Below are positions 1 to 7,829 of a DNA stretch of 21,762 nucleotides, piece by piece. The notes beneath the pieces were generated by a model. That model did no database searches, was not told where the DNA came from, and saw only the letters and a program-made list of their open reading frames with translations. This DNA is from Chth-196 sp044370935 (GTDB lineage Bacteria > Verrucomicrobiota > Verrucomicrobiia > Chthoniobacterales > Chthoniobacteraceae). Numbering within the stretch: position 1 is the stretch's first letter; every line of letters starts with the position of its first letter. The stretch lies in assembly GCA_044370935.1 (NCBI GenBank), contig JBILUQ010000030.1:1-21762 (forward strand), written 5' to 3'. The position numbers and the translations under genes were made by a program.

Positions 1-1140
1 CCCCTCAAATACCGCGTTCCCAACAAGCAGATGCTGGAGTGGGCGAAACGCACAATCGATGCGGTTGGCGGTCGGCCGTTCAAAACACAGACGGAGGTTT
101 ATGCCCGCGAACAGATCCTGCTTGATGAACTGCAGCAAACTGACGTCGTGGTGCAAGCCTTGAGGATTGGCAGCACCGCGCTGGCAACCACGCCGAATGA
201 GACTTATGCGGTAACGGGATTGAAGATCAAAGCTGGCAGCCCGCTTCAAAACACGATGGTGATCGAGCTCGCAAACGGAGGGGACGGATATATCCCCCCG
301 GCCGAGCAGCATCCATTCGGCGGATACAACACTTGGGCGGCGCGCTCCGCCGGTCTTGAGATTGATGCAGAGGCGAAGATTTCGCAGGTGGCGATTGAAC
401 TTTTGGAATCGGTGACGGGGAGCGCGCGGCGTCCGTGGGCGCTGCCAGCGGGCGAGGCGACGCGAAAAATTCTTTCAATGAAGCCGCTGGCGTTCTGGCG
501 ACTAAATGAGTTCACGGGGCCGCATGCAGCGGATGAAAGCGGTCACCACCGCGATGCGGTCTATGAATCCGGCGTCACTTATTATTTGGAAGGAACGCAT
601 TCGGAGGCATTCTGCGGCGGTTCCTCAAAAAACAGGGCAGCCCTTTTTGTTGGAGGCAGGCTCAGGGCGCGGTTACCTGAAATCAACGATGTCTATTCGG
701 TTTCTCTTTGGTTTTGGAATGGCATGCCGAATGACGCTCGTGAGGTTTCCGGATGGCTTTTTTCGCGGGATCACGACCACGGGGTGTCCGGTTACGGAAC
801 GCATCTGGGCATTGCGGGGACGGGTGTTATGCCGGGGCGGATCATGTTGAGGGAGGGAGATAGGGCTGCTCCGGTTGCGTCGGGTAAAACCGAGGTGCCG
901 CGTTGGAAATGGCAACACCTAGTGCTGGTGCACTCCAAGAGTTCTGCGAAAGCTTACCTGAATGGTGCGTTGGAGTTTGAGGCCGTCGTGGCTCAAAAAA
1001 CTCCGATCGAACAGTGCTTCTTTGGTGGCCGAAGCGATAGCGATTCGAACTGGGAGGGCAGACTGGACGAAGTCGCGGTTTTTGATCGAGCCCTGAGTGT
1101 GGGCGAGATCGAGATGCTTGCGATGCCAGGCTCCCGGTAG
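1..1140 (+). CDS. Ceramidase-like protein with C-terminal LamG domain (5'-truncated by window edge)
   Basis: The frame is open from base 1, so the ATG at 31 is probably internal and the gene starts outside the window. The first roughly 140 residues resemble the C-terminal half of the neutral/alkaline ceramidase N-terminal-domain proteins common in Planctomycetes and Verrucomicrobia: a QALRIGSTALATTPNE segment, then VIELANGGDGYIPP and a GGYNTWAARSAGLE segment. From about residue 155 to the end is a LamG/concanavalin A-like jelly-roll domain (LAFWRLNEFTG, SVSLWFW, WQHLVLVH, AYLNGALEF, GRLDEVAVFDRALS), typical of secreted glycan-associated proteins. The N-terminus and any signal peptide are not visible. 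The LamG call is firm, the ceramidase-like call is moderate, and the substrate is unknown. The gene converges on hpf. Confidence 0.7.
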   Translation, partial: PLKYRVPNKQMLEWAKRTIDAVGGRPFKTQTEVYAREQILLDELQQTDVVVQALRIGSTALATTPNETYAVTGLKIKAGSPLQNTMVIELANGGDGYIPPAEQHPFGGYNTWAARSAGLEIDAEAKISQVAIELLESVTGSARRPWALPAGEATRKILSMKPLAFWRLNEFTGPHAADESGHHRDAVYESGVTYYLEGTHSEAFCGGSSKNRAALFVGGRLRARLPEINDVYSVSLWFWNGMPNDAREVSGWLFSRDHDHGVSGYGTHLGIAGTGVMPGRIMLREGDRAAPVASGKTEVPRWKWQHLVLVHSKSSAKAYLNGALEFEAVVAQKTPIEQCFFGGRSDSDSNWEGRLDEVAVFDRALSVGEIEMLAMPGSR

Positions 1141-1208
1141 GCGAATTTGAAGAATGGGCAGGGCGGGGCGAGGCCCGCTCTCGTCCTCAAATTGGTTGTC
1201 TCTCAAGT

Positions 1209-1288
1209 ATGCCGCTTCGAGGCATGCTGCGCTGCGGACTTTCCGCAGTGCGGGTCCTCCGGAAAGATAGTCTTTGGGGAGGACCCGC
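1209..1288. terminator. Cluster of three consecutive hairpins between convergent genes
   Basis: Three inverted repeats sit back to back. The first has arms atgcc 1209-1213 and ggcat 1221-1225. The second has 10-base arms 1229-1238 and 1242-1251 with one G-T wobble and a 3-base loop. The third has a perfect 11-base stem 1250-1260 with 1278-1288 (gcgggtcctcc/ggaggacccgc), continuing after a 2x2 mismatch into aaaga/tcttt (1263-1267 with 1271-1275). The cluster lies between the stop of the plus-strand ceramidase-like gene and the stop of minus-strand hpf, where a bidirectional terminator would be expected. No long T-tract follows on either strand, so an intergenic repeat or RNA-stabilising element is also possible. 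Confidence 0.5.
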
Positions 1289-1324
1289 CCGATTGGGGTT
1301 TGCGGATCGGATTGAGGCTCCGAA

Positions 1325-1666
1325 CTAAGCCGCCCGCCGCCCGGCGCGGTAGCCGAGGAGGTGGCGTGTTTTGAACTTACGCATCTGCTGTGCGATTTTC
1401 GCGACAGCGAGGTCGATGGACGCGTAGAGGTTGTTGGTGGTCACCGAGGCCTCCAGCGTGATGTGGTTGGCACAGCGCATGATGATCTCAGCGAAGTGCC
1501 GGTTCCCATGCTTTTGAAGGTCGAGCACGACGTGTGCTTCGATAATTTTTGGGTAATCCAGATGCAGGTGGCTGAGTTTTTCAACCACATGCTGATACAT
1601 GGCCTCTGTCACCACTAGGTGTCTGCCATCCACTCGAATAGGAACGTTCACATTAGCTGTTTGCAT
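1325..1666 (-). CDS. hpf: Ribosome hibernation promoting factor, short form (HPF/RaiA family)
   Basis: This 113-residue protein of the HPF/YfiA (S30AE) family would bind the decoding region of the 30S subunit in stationary phase and inactivate ribosomes. It shows the family pattern: a strand near the N-terminus (VNVPIRVDGRHLVVTEAM), a helix (YQHVVEKLSHL), strands EAHVVLDLQ and HFAEIIMRC, then LEASVTTNNLYASIDLAVAKIAQQMRKFK. The long-HPF C-terminal dimerisation domain is absent. An alternative GTG start at 1672 adds two residues; neither start has a clear Shine-Dalgarno site and I prefer the ATG. It lies 70 bp downstream of lptB on the same strand, as in the proteobacterial lpt-rpoN-hpf cluster but without rpoN. 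Confidence 0.88.
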   Translation of the reverse strand: MQTANVNVPIRVDGRHLVVTEAMYQHVVEKLSHLHLDYPKIIEAHVVLDLQKHGNRHFAEIIMRCANHITLEASVTTNNLYASIDLAVAKIAQQMRKFKTRHLLGYRAGRRAA

Positions 1667-1742
1667 AGTCACTGTTCATTTCGGTGGGCACGCTCTTTTC
1701 TGGCACAAGCGCGTGTCCGGTTTTGTTTTTGTTTATTCTCAA

Positions 1743-2480
1743 CTACATCCGAAAGCCCTCCCCGAGATACACCCGGCGGGCTACCGGATCGTTGACCAGA
1801 AATTCTTTGGTGCCCTGCGTTTCAACACGCCCTTCAAAAATCAAATACGCCCTGTCCACGATGGAGAGCGTTTCACGCACGTTGTGGTCGGTTATCAGGA
1901 TGCCCAAACCCATGTCTTTGAGCTTCGTAACTATCTGCTGAACATCCGCCACGGCGATCGGATCCACCCCGCTGAATGGTTCGTCGAGCATTAGGAGGCT
2001 CGGATTGGTCACCAGCGAGCGAGCGATGGTGAGCCGGCGCTTTTCCCCACCTGACAATGTCAATGCGAGCTGCTTGGCCACGTGTGATATTCCAAACTGA
2101 TTCAGCAGCTCTTCGCAACGTTCTTTACGTAATTTTTTCGATAGCGGCTGAGTTTCCAGGATAGCTAACAAATTTTCCTCAACCGTGAGCTTGCGGAAGA
2201 TAGACTCTTCCTGGGGCAGATAGCTCATTCCCATGCGGGCGCGCAGGTGCACAGGAAGATTTGTAACATCCTCTCCATGGAACATTACCCTGCCTCCATT
2301 CGGGCGCACCAGGCCCACCATCATGTAGAAGCTCGTCGTCTTGCCAGCCCCGTTCGGGCCAAGCAGCCCGACGACCTCCCCGCGCCCCAGCTGGATGTCC
2401 ACCCCATTGACCACGGCGCGATTGCCGTAAATCTTCACCAATCCTTCAGTCTTTAAGATGGGAGATTTGGCGTCCTGCAC
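1743..2480 (-). CDS. lptB: LPS export ABC transporter ATP-binding protein LptB
   Basis: This is the cytoplasmic ATPase that powers LPS extraction from the inner membrane through LptFG. At 245 residues it has the usual length. Visible motifs are Walker A GPNGAGKTT (41-49), the Q-loop glutamine at 90, signature LSGGE (142-146), Walker B LLMLDEP (162-168) and the H-loop His199 (TDHN). The C-terminal YLGEGFRM matches the LptB hallmark YLGxxFR and separates it from LivF/LivG-type ATPases. The start is GTG at 2480 with only a weak ribosome site. The lptA-like stop is 21 bp upstream in the same frame, which suggests co-transcription and tight coupling. LptF and LptG are not in this window. Confidence 0.95.
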   Translation of the reverse strand: MQDAKSPILKTEGLVKIYGNRAVVNGVDIQLGRGEVVGLLGPNGAGKTTSFYMMVGLVRPNGGRVMFHGEDVTNLPVHLRARMGMSYLPQEESIFRKLTVEENLLAILETQPLSKKLRKERCEELLNQFGISHVAKQLALTLSGGEKRRLTIARSLVTNPSLLMLDEPFSGVDPIAVADVQQIVTKLKDMGLGILITDHNVRETLSIVDRAYLIFEGRVETQGTKEFLVNDPVARRVYLGEGFRM

Positions 2481-2501
2481 TGGATTGGATAGTGTTCTAA
2501 A

Positions 2502-3311
2502 TTAACGGCTTGCAGACGAGGAGTTCCAGAAGACGGCCTTCATCGGCCCCTGGATGTCGACATCCCCTTTTTTGCTCATCGTCATCACTGTGTCTGCCGC
2601 AGTAGATACGATCGAATTGCGCTTGTGCTCCTGGTCGACACGGGGCCATCCGTAGAGGGAAATGGTGTCTGTAGTCGATTCGTACACAGCTTTTTGAGCG
2701 CGTCCGATGCTTCTTTCAACTTCCCCCTGTTCGTTGACGCGTTCCTGCACGATGACGACATCTCCCTCTGCGATAGCTTTTTCCAGACCACCCGAGTTCT
2801 TCGGGGTCAGGGATGGCGATTTGCTTGAAGCTGGCGGCTCAGCCTTGGCTGGCGCAAGCTCTTCCTTGGTAGTGTTTTGAGGTTGGATCTTGGGCTCCGA
2901 CTTTTTGATGAACGCGGTCAGAATTTCACAGTTCAGGTTGAACCTGGGATCCACAACGACCACGTCCCCGGTGAAAACGGCCTTGGATTCTTTGGGGTCA
3001 AACACCAGACGCTTCTGGGCCGTGATCTCCGTCGCGCCTTCCGGCTTCTGCGATGAACTGCCAGAGTTCGGGGCTTTGGCCGGTTTCGGAGATTTCTCCA
3101 AGGACGGTTTTGCGACGGAATCCCGCTTTCCTAGGCCGTCTTTTTCGGCCCCCGGAAGCAGCGGCTTGTCCAGCAGGTTGTTGGGCGATTCAGCGGCTGC
3201 AAGTGGGCCTCCAGCCGCTACCAGCAGAACCAGCAGGGATGAAAGTTCTTTGCGAAGATGGGCAACACGAAATGCGCTCAGAAAGCGGTTTTGCGGGGTC
3301 GTTGTATTCAT
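2502..3311 (-). CDS. lptA: LptA/OstA-like periplasmic LPS transport protein
   Basis: In the Lpt system LptA forms the periplasmic bridge between inner and outer membrane. This 269-residue protein has a signal peptide (hydrophobic LLVLLVAAGGPLAAA, cleavage near residue 40), then a Lys/Pro/Ser-rich linker to about 92. OstA/LptA-type strands follow: ITAQKRLVFDPKESKAVFTGDVVVVDPRFNLNCE (two stretches, 96-129) and, after a polar insert at about 137-175, AIAEGDVVIVQE, AQKAVYESTTDTISLYGWPRV and GDVDIQGPMKAVFW. The insert and linker make it longer than typical LptA (about 185 residues). The lptC-like stop is 17 bp upstream and lptB is 21 bp downstream. The family call rests on motif style and context; the symbol follows from position in the cluster. 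Confidence 0.78.
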   Translation of the reverse strand: MNTTTPQNRFLSAFRVAHLRKELSSLLVLLVAAGGPLAAAESPNNLLDKPLLPGAEKDGLGKRDSVAKPSLEKSPKPAKAPNSGSSSQKPEGATEITAQKRLVFDPKESKAVFTGDVVVVDPRFNLNCEILTAFIKKSEPKIQPQNTTKEELAPAKAEPPASSKSPSLTPKNSGGLEKAIAEGDVVIVQERVNEQGEVERSIGRAQKAVYESTTDTISLYGWPRVDQEHKRNSIVSTAADTVMTMSKKGDVDIQGPMKAVFWNSSSASR

Positions 3312-3328
3312 GGCTCGATACGCTTTGC

Positions 3329-4129
3329 CTAATTGATTTTGTCTTTCTTTGCGCCAGGTGCGTCGGGTGATCGGCCGCCCTGCGGTTCGGCCTGGGATGC
3401 GCCTGTTTCCCCAGAGGACCCGTTGGCATCCAAACCGTCGTCGGCATCGCGTTCGCCTTTGTAGATGAGCACTCGCACGGGGCCTCCTAATCTAGCCTCC
3501 TTTGACACGGTATCTAGCTCCATGGTAGCGCCTGTGACTTGAAACTCATCGCTCCAGATGATCACCGGCACGCTTGAACTTAACTTGCGAGTAAACCTAT
3601 TAAGCGAGGCTTTGGTTACGTCAACGGACAGATCCACCGAGCCGTCGGGTTTGTAGAGTCCGAGGAAGCTTTGCCGGATTTCCAAATGTGTGTCGTCCAG
3701 CCGGCGTAGCGCTCCGATGGAAAAGAATGATTTCAGCGCGCCCGTGGTTGAGTCGAAGTCTGGGATTTTCAGATCCAGGCTGTCGTATCCTTCGATGAAG
3801 GGTATTGAGAGCGGAGCGGGTTGCTTGGGACTGTCCTCGGCGGTTTTCTCGGACTGCTGTTTTTCGACGGGCTGTGTTTCTTTTGAATCCTGTTCCTTCG
3901 CGGTACTGGGCGCATTCGGCGCATCAGGCGCTTTGGTTGCCTCCCCCGGCCGGTCGTCAAAGGATATTTTCGGAAGGGCGCTGACCGGAGTTTTCTGCGC
4001 CGCGTCCTTTTCCGAGGGTGCCAGATTTGCGGGAACTGGTTCATTGCAAAACGCGCTCGACGGTTGCAGTGCAAACGTCGCCGCGGCTAACGAAAAAAAC
4101 AGGGACCTGATGTCACGTTGGTCACGCAT
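3329..4129 (-). CDS. lptC: LptC-like LPS export protein
   Basis: This 266-residue exported protein is encoded between kdsA and lptA, the usual place of lptC. It has an N-terminal hydrophobic segment (about residues 8-27, FFSLAAATFALQPSSA), then a long acidic/Pro/Lys-rich disordered stretch (about 30-105), a beta-rich domain at about 110-224 (LRRLDDTHLEIRQSFLGLY, SVDLSVDVTKASLN, SDEFQVTGATMELDT, EARLGGPVRVLIY) and a polar tail. The beta pattern fits LptC/OstA-like folds. E. coli LptC is anchored by a transmembrane helix, whereas this N-terminus could be a cleaved signal peptide. The ATG overlaps the kdsA stop by 8 bases (4122-4129), so translation is probably coupled. The alternative is a second LptA/OstA-like protein. 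Confidence 0.65.
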   Translation of the reverse strand: MRDQRDIRSLFFSLAAATFALQPSSAFCNEPVPANLAPSEKDAAQKTPVSALPKISFDDRPGEATKAPDAPNAPSTAKEQDSKETQPVEKQQSEKTAEDSPKQPAPLSIPFIEGYDSLDLKIPDFDSTTGALKSFFSIGALRRLDDTHLEIRQSFLGLYKPDGSVDLSVDVTKASLNRFTRKLSSSVPVIIWSDEFQVTGATMELDTVSKEARLGGPVRVLIYKGERDADDGLDANGSSGETGASQAEPQGGRSPDAPGAKKDKIN

Positions 4130-4970
4130 GGATCAACGAGTGGATTTGAATGAGCTGGGCCAAGACCCCCTGCAGTTCCCCTAGAGGTATCTGATTCGGG
4201 CCGTCGCTCAGCGCCTGGGCGGGATTGTGATGCGTCTCAATGAACACGCCGTCACAACCGGCAGCAACGGCCGCCCGCGCCAAAACCGGAGCCAGCACGC
4301 CGTCCCCCGAGGTCCGATCGCCCCCGCCCCCGGGCCTTTGAACGGAATGCGTCGCGTCAAAAACCGCTCTGAATCCCATCTCTCGGATCCAGTAAAGCGA
4401 GCGCATGTCGACCACCAGGTTGTTGTACCCGAAACTGGATCCTCTCTCGGTGAAGAAAAACTTTTCGGCCCCGAAAGACTCCAGCTTGAGCGCGATGTTC
4501 TTAATGTCGTGCGGAGCGAGAAACTGCCCTTTTTTTACATTCACAACCCTGCCGGTTTTTGCTGCCGCGTGAATGAGGTCGGTCTGCCTGCAGAGGAAGG
4601 CCGGGATTTGCAAAATATCGGCGTATTCCGCCGCGGTTTGCGCTTCCTGCTCGGAGTGCACGTCTGTGGTGACCGGCACCCCCAGTTTCTCCCCGATCTG
4701 CCCGAGGAGCCGGCTGCCCTCGGAGACACCGATTCCCCGGAAGCTGCTCACCGAAGTGCGGTTCGCCTTGTCGTACGAGGCTTTGAAAACAAATCCAACC
4801 CCCAGACGATCGCAGATAGCCTTGATGTCGTGCGCCATTTGCCACGTGAACTCCTCGGATTCCATGACGCACGGGCCGAGAATGAACAGGGGAGTCTTTC
4901 CCCCGAGCTGGAGCGCGGCACCTCCTAAACCAATTTTTATTCCGGCCGCGTCTGCTAGTGGGTCTGCCAT
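4122..4970 (-). CDS. kdsA: 3-deoxy-8-phosphooctulonate (Kdo-8-P) synthase, metal-dependent type
   Basis: KdsA condenses phosphoenolpyruvate with arabinose 5-phosphate to give Kdo-8-phosphate for the LPS inner core. The 282-residue product carries the family motifs FVFKASYDKANRTS, SFRGIG, FLCRQTDL, KTGRVVNVKKGQF and FGYNNLVVDMRSL. Cys34 in GPCVMES replaces the Asn of the metal-independent E. coli enzyme. With His208 (DATHSVQ), Glu245 (FIETH) and Asp256 (ALSDGPNQ) it completes the four-ligand set known from the metal-dependent Aquifex-type enzyme. I chose the ATG at 4970 because a longer TTG start at 5042 would add 24 Pro/Asn-rich residues with no family counterpart. The gene opens the LPS cluster and its end overlaps lptC by 8 bases. 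Confidence 0.95.
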   Translation of the reverse strand: MADPLADAAGIKIGLGGAALQLGGKTPLFILGPCVMESEEFTWQMAHDIKAICDRLGVGFVFKASYDKANRTSVSSFRGIGVSEGSRLLGQIGEKLGVPVTTDVHSEQEAQTAAEYADILQIPAFLCRQTDLIHAAAKTGRVVNVKKGQFLAPHDIKNIALKLESFGAEKFFFTERGSSFGYNNLVVDMRSLYWIREMGFRAVFDATHSVQRPGGGGDRTSGDGVLAPVLARAAVAAGCDGVFIETHHNPAQALSDGPNQIPLGELQGVLAQLIQIHSLIHA

Positions 4971-5175
4971 GTTCTGAAAGTCTCGATTTGGGGGGGTGCT
5001 GGCGGTTGGCTGCGGGGCTGGATTTTTTGGCAACCCCCGCAAATAAGGCTAAAACTTTGAACCATTTCCATGGTCACATCCAGCCTGATTAATCTCCCCG
5101 ACTGACGGTGGCCGGGTTGGGCGATCGATCCGTCCCTGTGATCTCATTCTCGGTGATTTGAGGGATAAGCCCTTC
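4971..5175. other. Spacer between the M16 peptidase gene and kdsA
   Basis: About 205 bases separate the peptidase stop from the chosen kdsA ATG. The spacer is the natural place for a promoter of the kdsA-lpt-hpf operon on the minus strand. I could not identify convincing -35/-10 boxes. A short inverted repeat, ataag 5165-5169 with cttat 5175-5179, straddles the peptidase stop codon. It is too small to call a terminator. Confidence 0.35.
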
Positions 5176-7725
5176 TTATGAGGGGGAGACGGTCACCGTG
5201 ACAGCGAACGGCTTGGCGAAGTAACGGTTTGCGACCTCCAGGCATCCCTCCAAGGTGGTCTGGCTAATTCTCTCGCGCACCACCCGGTAATGTTCGGCAC
5301 CCAGCCCCAACAGCTCGTTGACGGTGCATTCCCCGGCGAATGCGTCGAGGCTTTGATTTCGGATATCCATCGAGCCCAGAAACTTCTCCTTGGCTCGTGC
5401 AAGCTCCTCCTCGCTCAGGCCCTTGGTCGCGAGCTCTCGGATCTCGTCCCGCAACTCGGCGAGCACCGCTGTCCGCTTCATCGGGTCCGTGCCCAGATAG
5501 AAGGTGAACGCGCCGCCATTCAACCCCACGAATTGCGAGGACCCCACGAAGTACGCGAGGCCGAGCTGCTCGCGGATGCGGATAAACATTCGGGATCCCA
5601 GGTCGCTGCAGGCTTCGTCCAAAAGATCAAGCGCGGCCCGGTCTGGGCTGTATAAATCCGCCCCCCTGTAGGCGACCATCAGCACAGCCTGCTGTTTATC
5701 CATATGCTCCTCGATTTCGCCGTGGGCGGTCAGTTCGCTGAACGCGGGCAAACTCTGCAGGGCTTCGGTCCCCTTCGGCAGCGCGCCTAGGTGTTGTTCC
5801 AAGAGGGCGTGCACTTGGTCGACTTCCGCATCGCCAAACACCGAAACCACCGCGTTGGCGGCGACTAGTAATCGGTCCTTCCATTCCGCAAGATCCTTGC
5901 GCTGCAAGGATTCGAGGCTCTGAGCTGTCCCCAAAGACTGCATGCCATAGGGATGCCCCGCCATCAGGGTGGCGCGCATTAGCCGGCGCGTCACGGCCAC
6001 TGGCTCCTCCTCCTCTTCCTTGATTGCGGCGAGCTGCACTTCCTTTTCCCGCTTCACAACGGCATCAGGGAAACTCGCTGACCGCAGAATGTCCCCCAGG
6101 ATTTCCATCCCCCTGGGCAAGTCAGAACGCAGAAGTTTCATGCTCAGGGAAATGGTGTTGTTTCCCGCATCTGCCCCCAGGGATCCGCCCATGGACTCGA
6201 TTTCCTCCGCGATCTGTTCTGCAGACATTTTTTCGGTGCCCTTGATCAGGACGCGGCTCATGAGTTTGCTGATGCCGTTGTTGGCAGGCGATTCGGCTGC
6301 CAGCCCACCCTTGAAAGCGGCCACCACCGTCACCATCGGCAGACGGTCGTCCTCGCAAACCAAGGTTCGCAATCCGTTCGAAAGCGTGCGCCTGCGAATT
6401 TCCCCCCGCTGGGTCACCCTTTCCGCCGCGGGCGCTGCGTCGGCCGCGCCTTTTGGGTTCAGTGTCACCACGCTGGTGCGATCCGCCACGAGATACTCGG
6501 AGGCGACGCGCACGATGTCCTCGGGCTTTACCTTTTGCAGCAGCGCCATGTAGTGGAGCGACAGGTTTGGGTTGCCCGAAACCATCCAATTCGAGCCGAT
6601 CTCGGACGCCTTTCCTCCGGCGGTCATCAGGCCGGAGATCTGCGAACTCAGAGCCATGCGCTGGACCTTTTCAAGCTCCTTGGTGCGCACGCCGCCCTCG
6701 CGAAGTTTCTGCAGCTCCTCCCACACCGTTTGTTCAATTCTTGCGCGCTTCTGCGGGTCATAGAGCGCGTCCACTCCGAAAACTCCGCGCTCAGCCGGCG
6801 TGTAATTCCACGCTCCGACGGAATGCACAATGCCATCGGTTTCTCGAAGACGCCGGTAGAGCCGCGAGCTCCGGCCCTGCCCGAAAATGGAAGCGAGCAA
6901 ATCGAGTGCGGGTACATCCGGATGGGTCAATTCCGGAACGTGCCACATCATGCTGGAGCGGCTCAGTTCCGTGGCGAATTGTTCATGAAACTCGCGCCTG
7001 CCTAGCTGTGGCGGTTCCTGCGGGATATGGACGGGGGCCAGCGCCCGCCGCGGAAATTTTTCAACCCAGCCGGCGAGCATTTCGCGGACCTGAGTTGCGC
7101 GAACGTCGCCCGAGACCACGAAGAACATGTTGTTGGGCACGTAGCGTTCCTTGTAGTAGGCGAAAAGATCGTCCCGCTTGAGCGCGTTGAACACCTCGAG
7201 ATGTCCGATCACCGGATGCCGGTAGGGGTGAATCCGAAACGCGGTTGCCAGAGCCCTGTACTGCAAAACCCTGTCGGGATCATCGAAGCCCATCGCGAAC
7301 TCGCGGCGGATGACCTCCTGTTCCTTCGCGTACTCCTCTTCGGGAATAACGGAGCAAAACAGCGCGTCAGAGAGAAGTTCGAGCGCCACCGGAACCCCCT
7401 TTGAGGGCAGGTCCATCCAGTAAACAGTCCGGTCGAACGAGGTGTAGGCGTTGATGTAACCGCCGACGTTTTGCACCTGCTGCGCAATCTGGTTTGAGGA
7501 ACGCTTTTCGGTCCCCTTGAAGAGCATGTGCTCCACAAAATGGGAGATTCCCGCGCCAAGGAAACGCCCCTCGTGGATGGCGCCGGTCCGCACCCAAGCC
7601 TGCACGCTCGCCACCGGGGCGGAATGGTCCTCGTGCACCAGCAACTCCAGGCCGTTGGAAAGGTGGAACATCTGCGTTTCAAGGCTTGGCACCTCAATCA
7701 AACTCTCTTTCGGTTCAGACATCAT
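5176..7725 (-). CDS. Two-domain M16 (insulinase/pitrilysin-like) zinc metallopeptidase
   Basis: This 849-residue protein joins two M16 units. The N-terminal unit has the inverted zinc motif HFVEH (62-66) followed by Glu142 in EQEVIRREF, 75 residues later as in active M16 enzymes. The second unit starts near 440 (RRRTLSNGLRTLVCEDD); at the equivalent place it reads SKLMS, so its metal site is lost. It keeps the R/Y element FIRIREQLGLAYFVGSS of the non-catalytic partner. So one chain probably holds both halves of a clamshell protease that degrades peptides or trims presequence-like substrates. No signal peptide is evident. The start is ATGATG; an aaggag at 7729-7734 lies 3 bases before the first ATG and 6 before the second (7722), so the latter may be used. 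The pfkB-family gene lies 149 bp upstream. Confidence 0.93.
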   Translation of the reverse strand: MMSEPKESLIEVPSLETQMFHLSNGLELLVHEDHSAPVASVQAWVRTGAIHEGRFLGAGISHFVEHMLFKGTEKRSSNQIAQQVQNVGGYINAYTSFDRTVYWMDLPSKGVPVALELLSDALFCSVIPEEEYAKEQEVIRREFAMGFDDPDRVLQYRALATAFRIHPYRHPVIGHLEVFNALKRDDLFAYYKERYVPNNMFFVVSGDVRATQVREMLAGWVEKFPRRALAPVHIPQEPPQLGRREFHEQFATELSRSSMMWHVPELTHPDVPALDLLASIFGQGRSSRLYRRLRETDGIVHSVGAWNYTPAERGVFGVDALYDPQKRARIEQTVWEELQKLREGGVRTKELEKVQRMALSSQISGLMTAGGKASEIGSNWMVSGNPNLSLHYMALLQKVKPEDIVRVASEYLVADRTSVVTLNPKGAADAAPAAERVTQRGEIRRRTLSNGLRTLVCEDDRLPMVTVVAAFKGGLAAESPANNGISKLMSRVLIKGTEKMSAEQIAEEIESMGGSLGADAGNNTISLSMKLLRSDLPRGMEILGDILRSASFPDAVVKREKEVQLAAIKEEEEEPVAVTRRLMRATLMAGHPYGMQSLGTAQSLESLQRKDLAEWKDRLLVAANAVVSVFGDAEVDQVHALLEQHLGALPKGTEALQSLPAFSELTAHGEIEEHMDKQQAVLMVAYRGADLYSPDRAALDLLDEACSDLGSRMFIRIREQLGLAYFVGSSQFVGLNGGAFTFYLGTDPMKRTAVLAELRDEIRELATKGLSEEELARAKEKFLGSMDIRNQSLDAFAGECTVNELLGLGAEHYRVVRERISQTTLEGCLEVANRYFAKPFAVTVTVSPS

Positions 7726-7728
7726 GAT

Positions 7729-7734
7729 CTCCTT
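7729..7734 (-). promoter_or_regulatory. Strong Shine-Dalgarno site of the M16 peptidase gene
   Basis: The minus strand reads aaggag, followed by atc and then ATGATG. It is one of only two near-consensus ribosome binding sites I found in the window (the other precedes tgt). Spacing of 6 bases favours the second ATG, at 7722. Confidence 0.7.
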
Positions 7735-7829
7735 GTTGCTCCCTTATAAAACCGCGCGCTCTACCTGCTGCATTCAAATCTACGAAATCCCCGCCCCCGT
7801 GTGCCGCTGCGCGCCCACCGGATGCCTGA

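Noticed and set aside
2481..2501. Possible LptA-LptB fusion by stop read-through, since both genes share a frame
   Set aside because: The TAA at 2502 is intact, each protein has complete ends, and the same frame occurs by chance in one of three cases.
4971..5042. Upstream TTG start extending kdsA by 24 residues
   Set aside because: The extra residues are Pro/Asn-rich and have no counterpart in KdsA proteins. The ATG at 4970 gives the family length.
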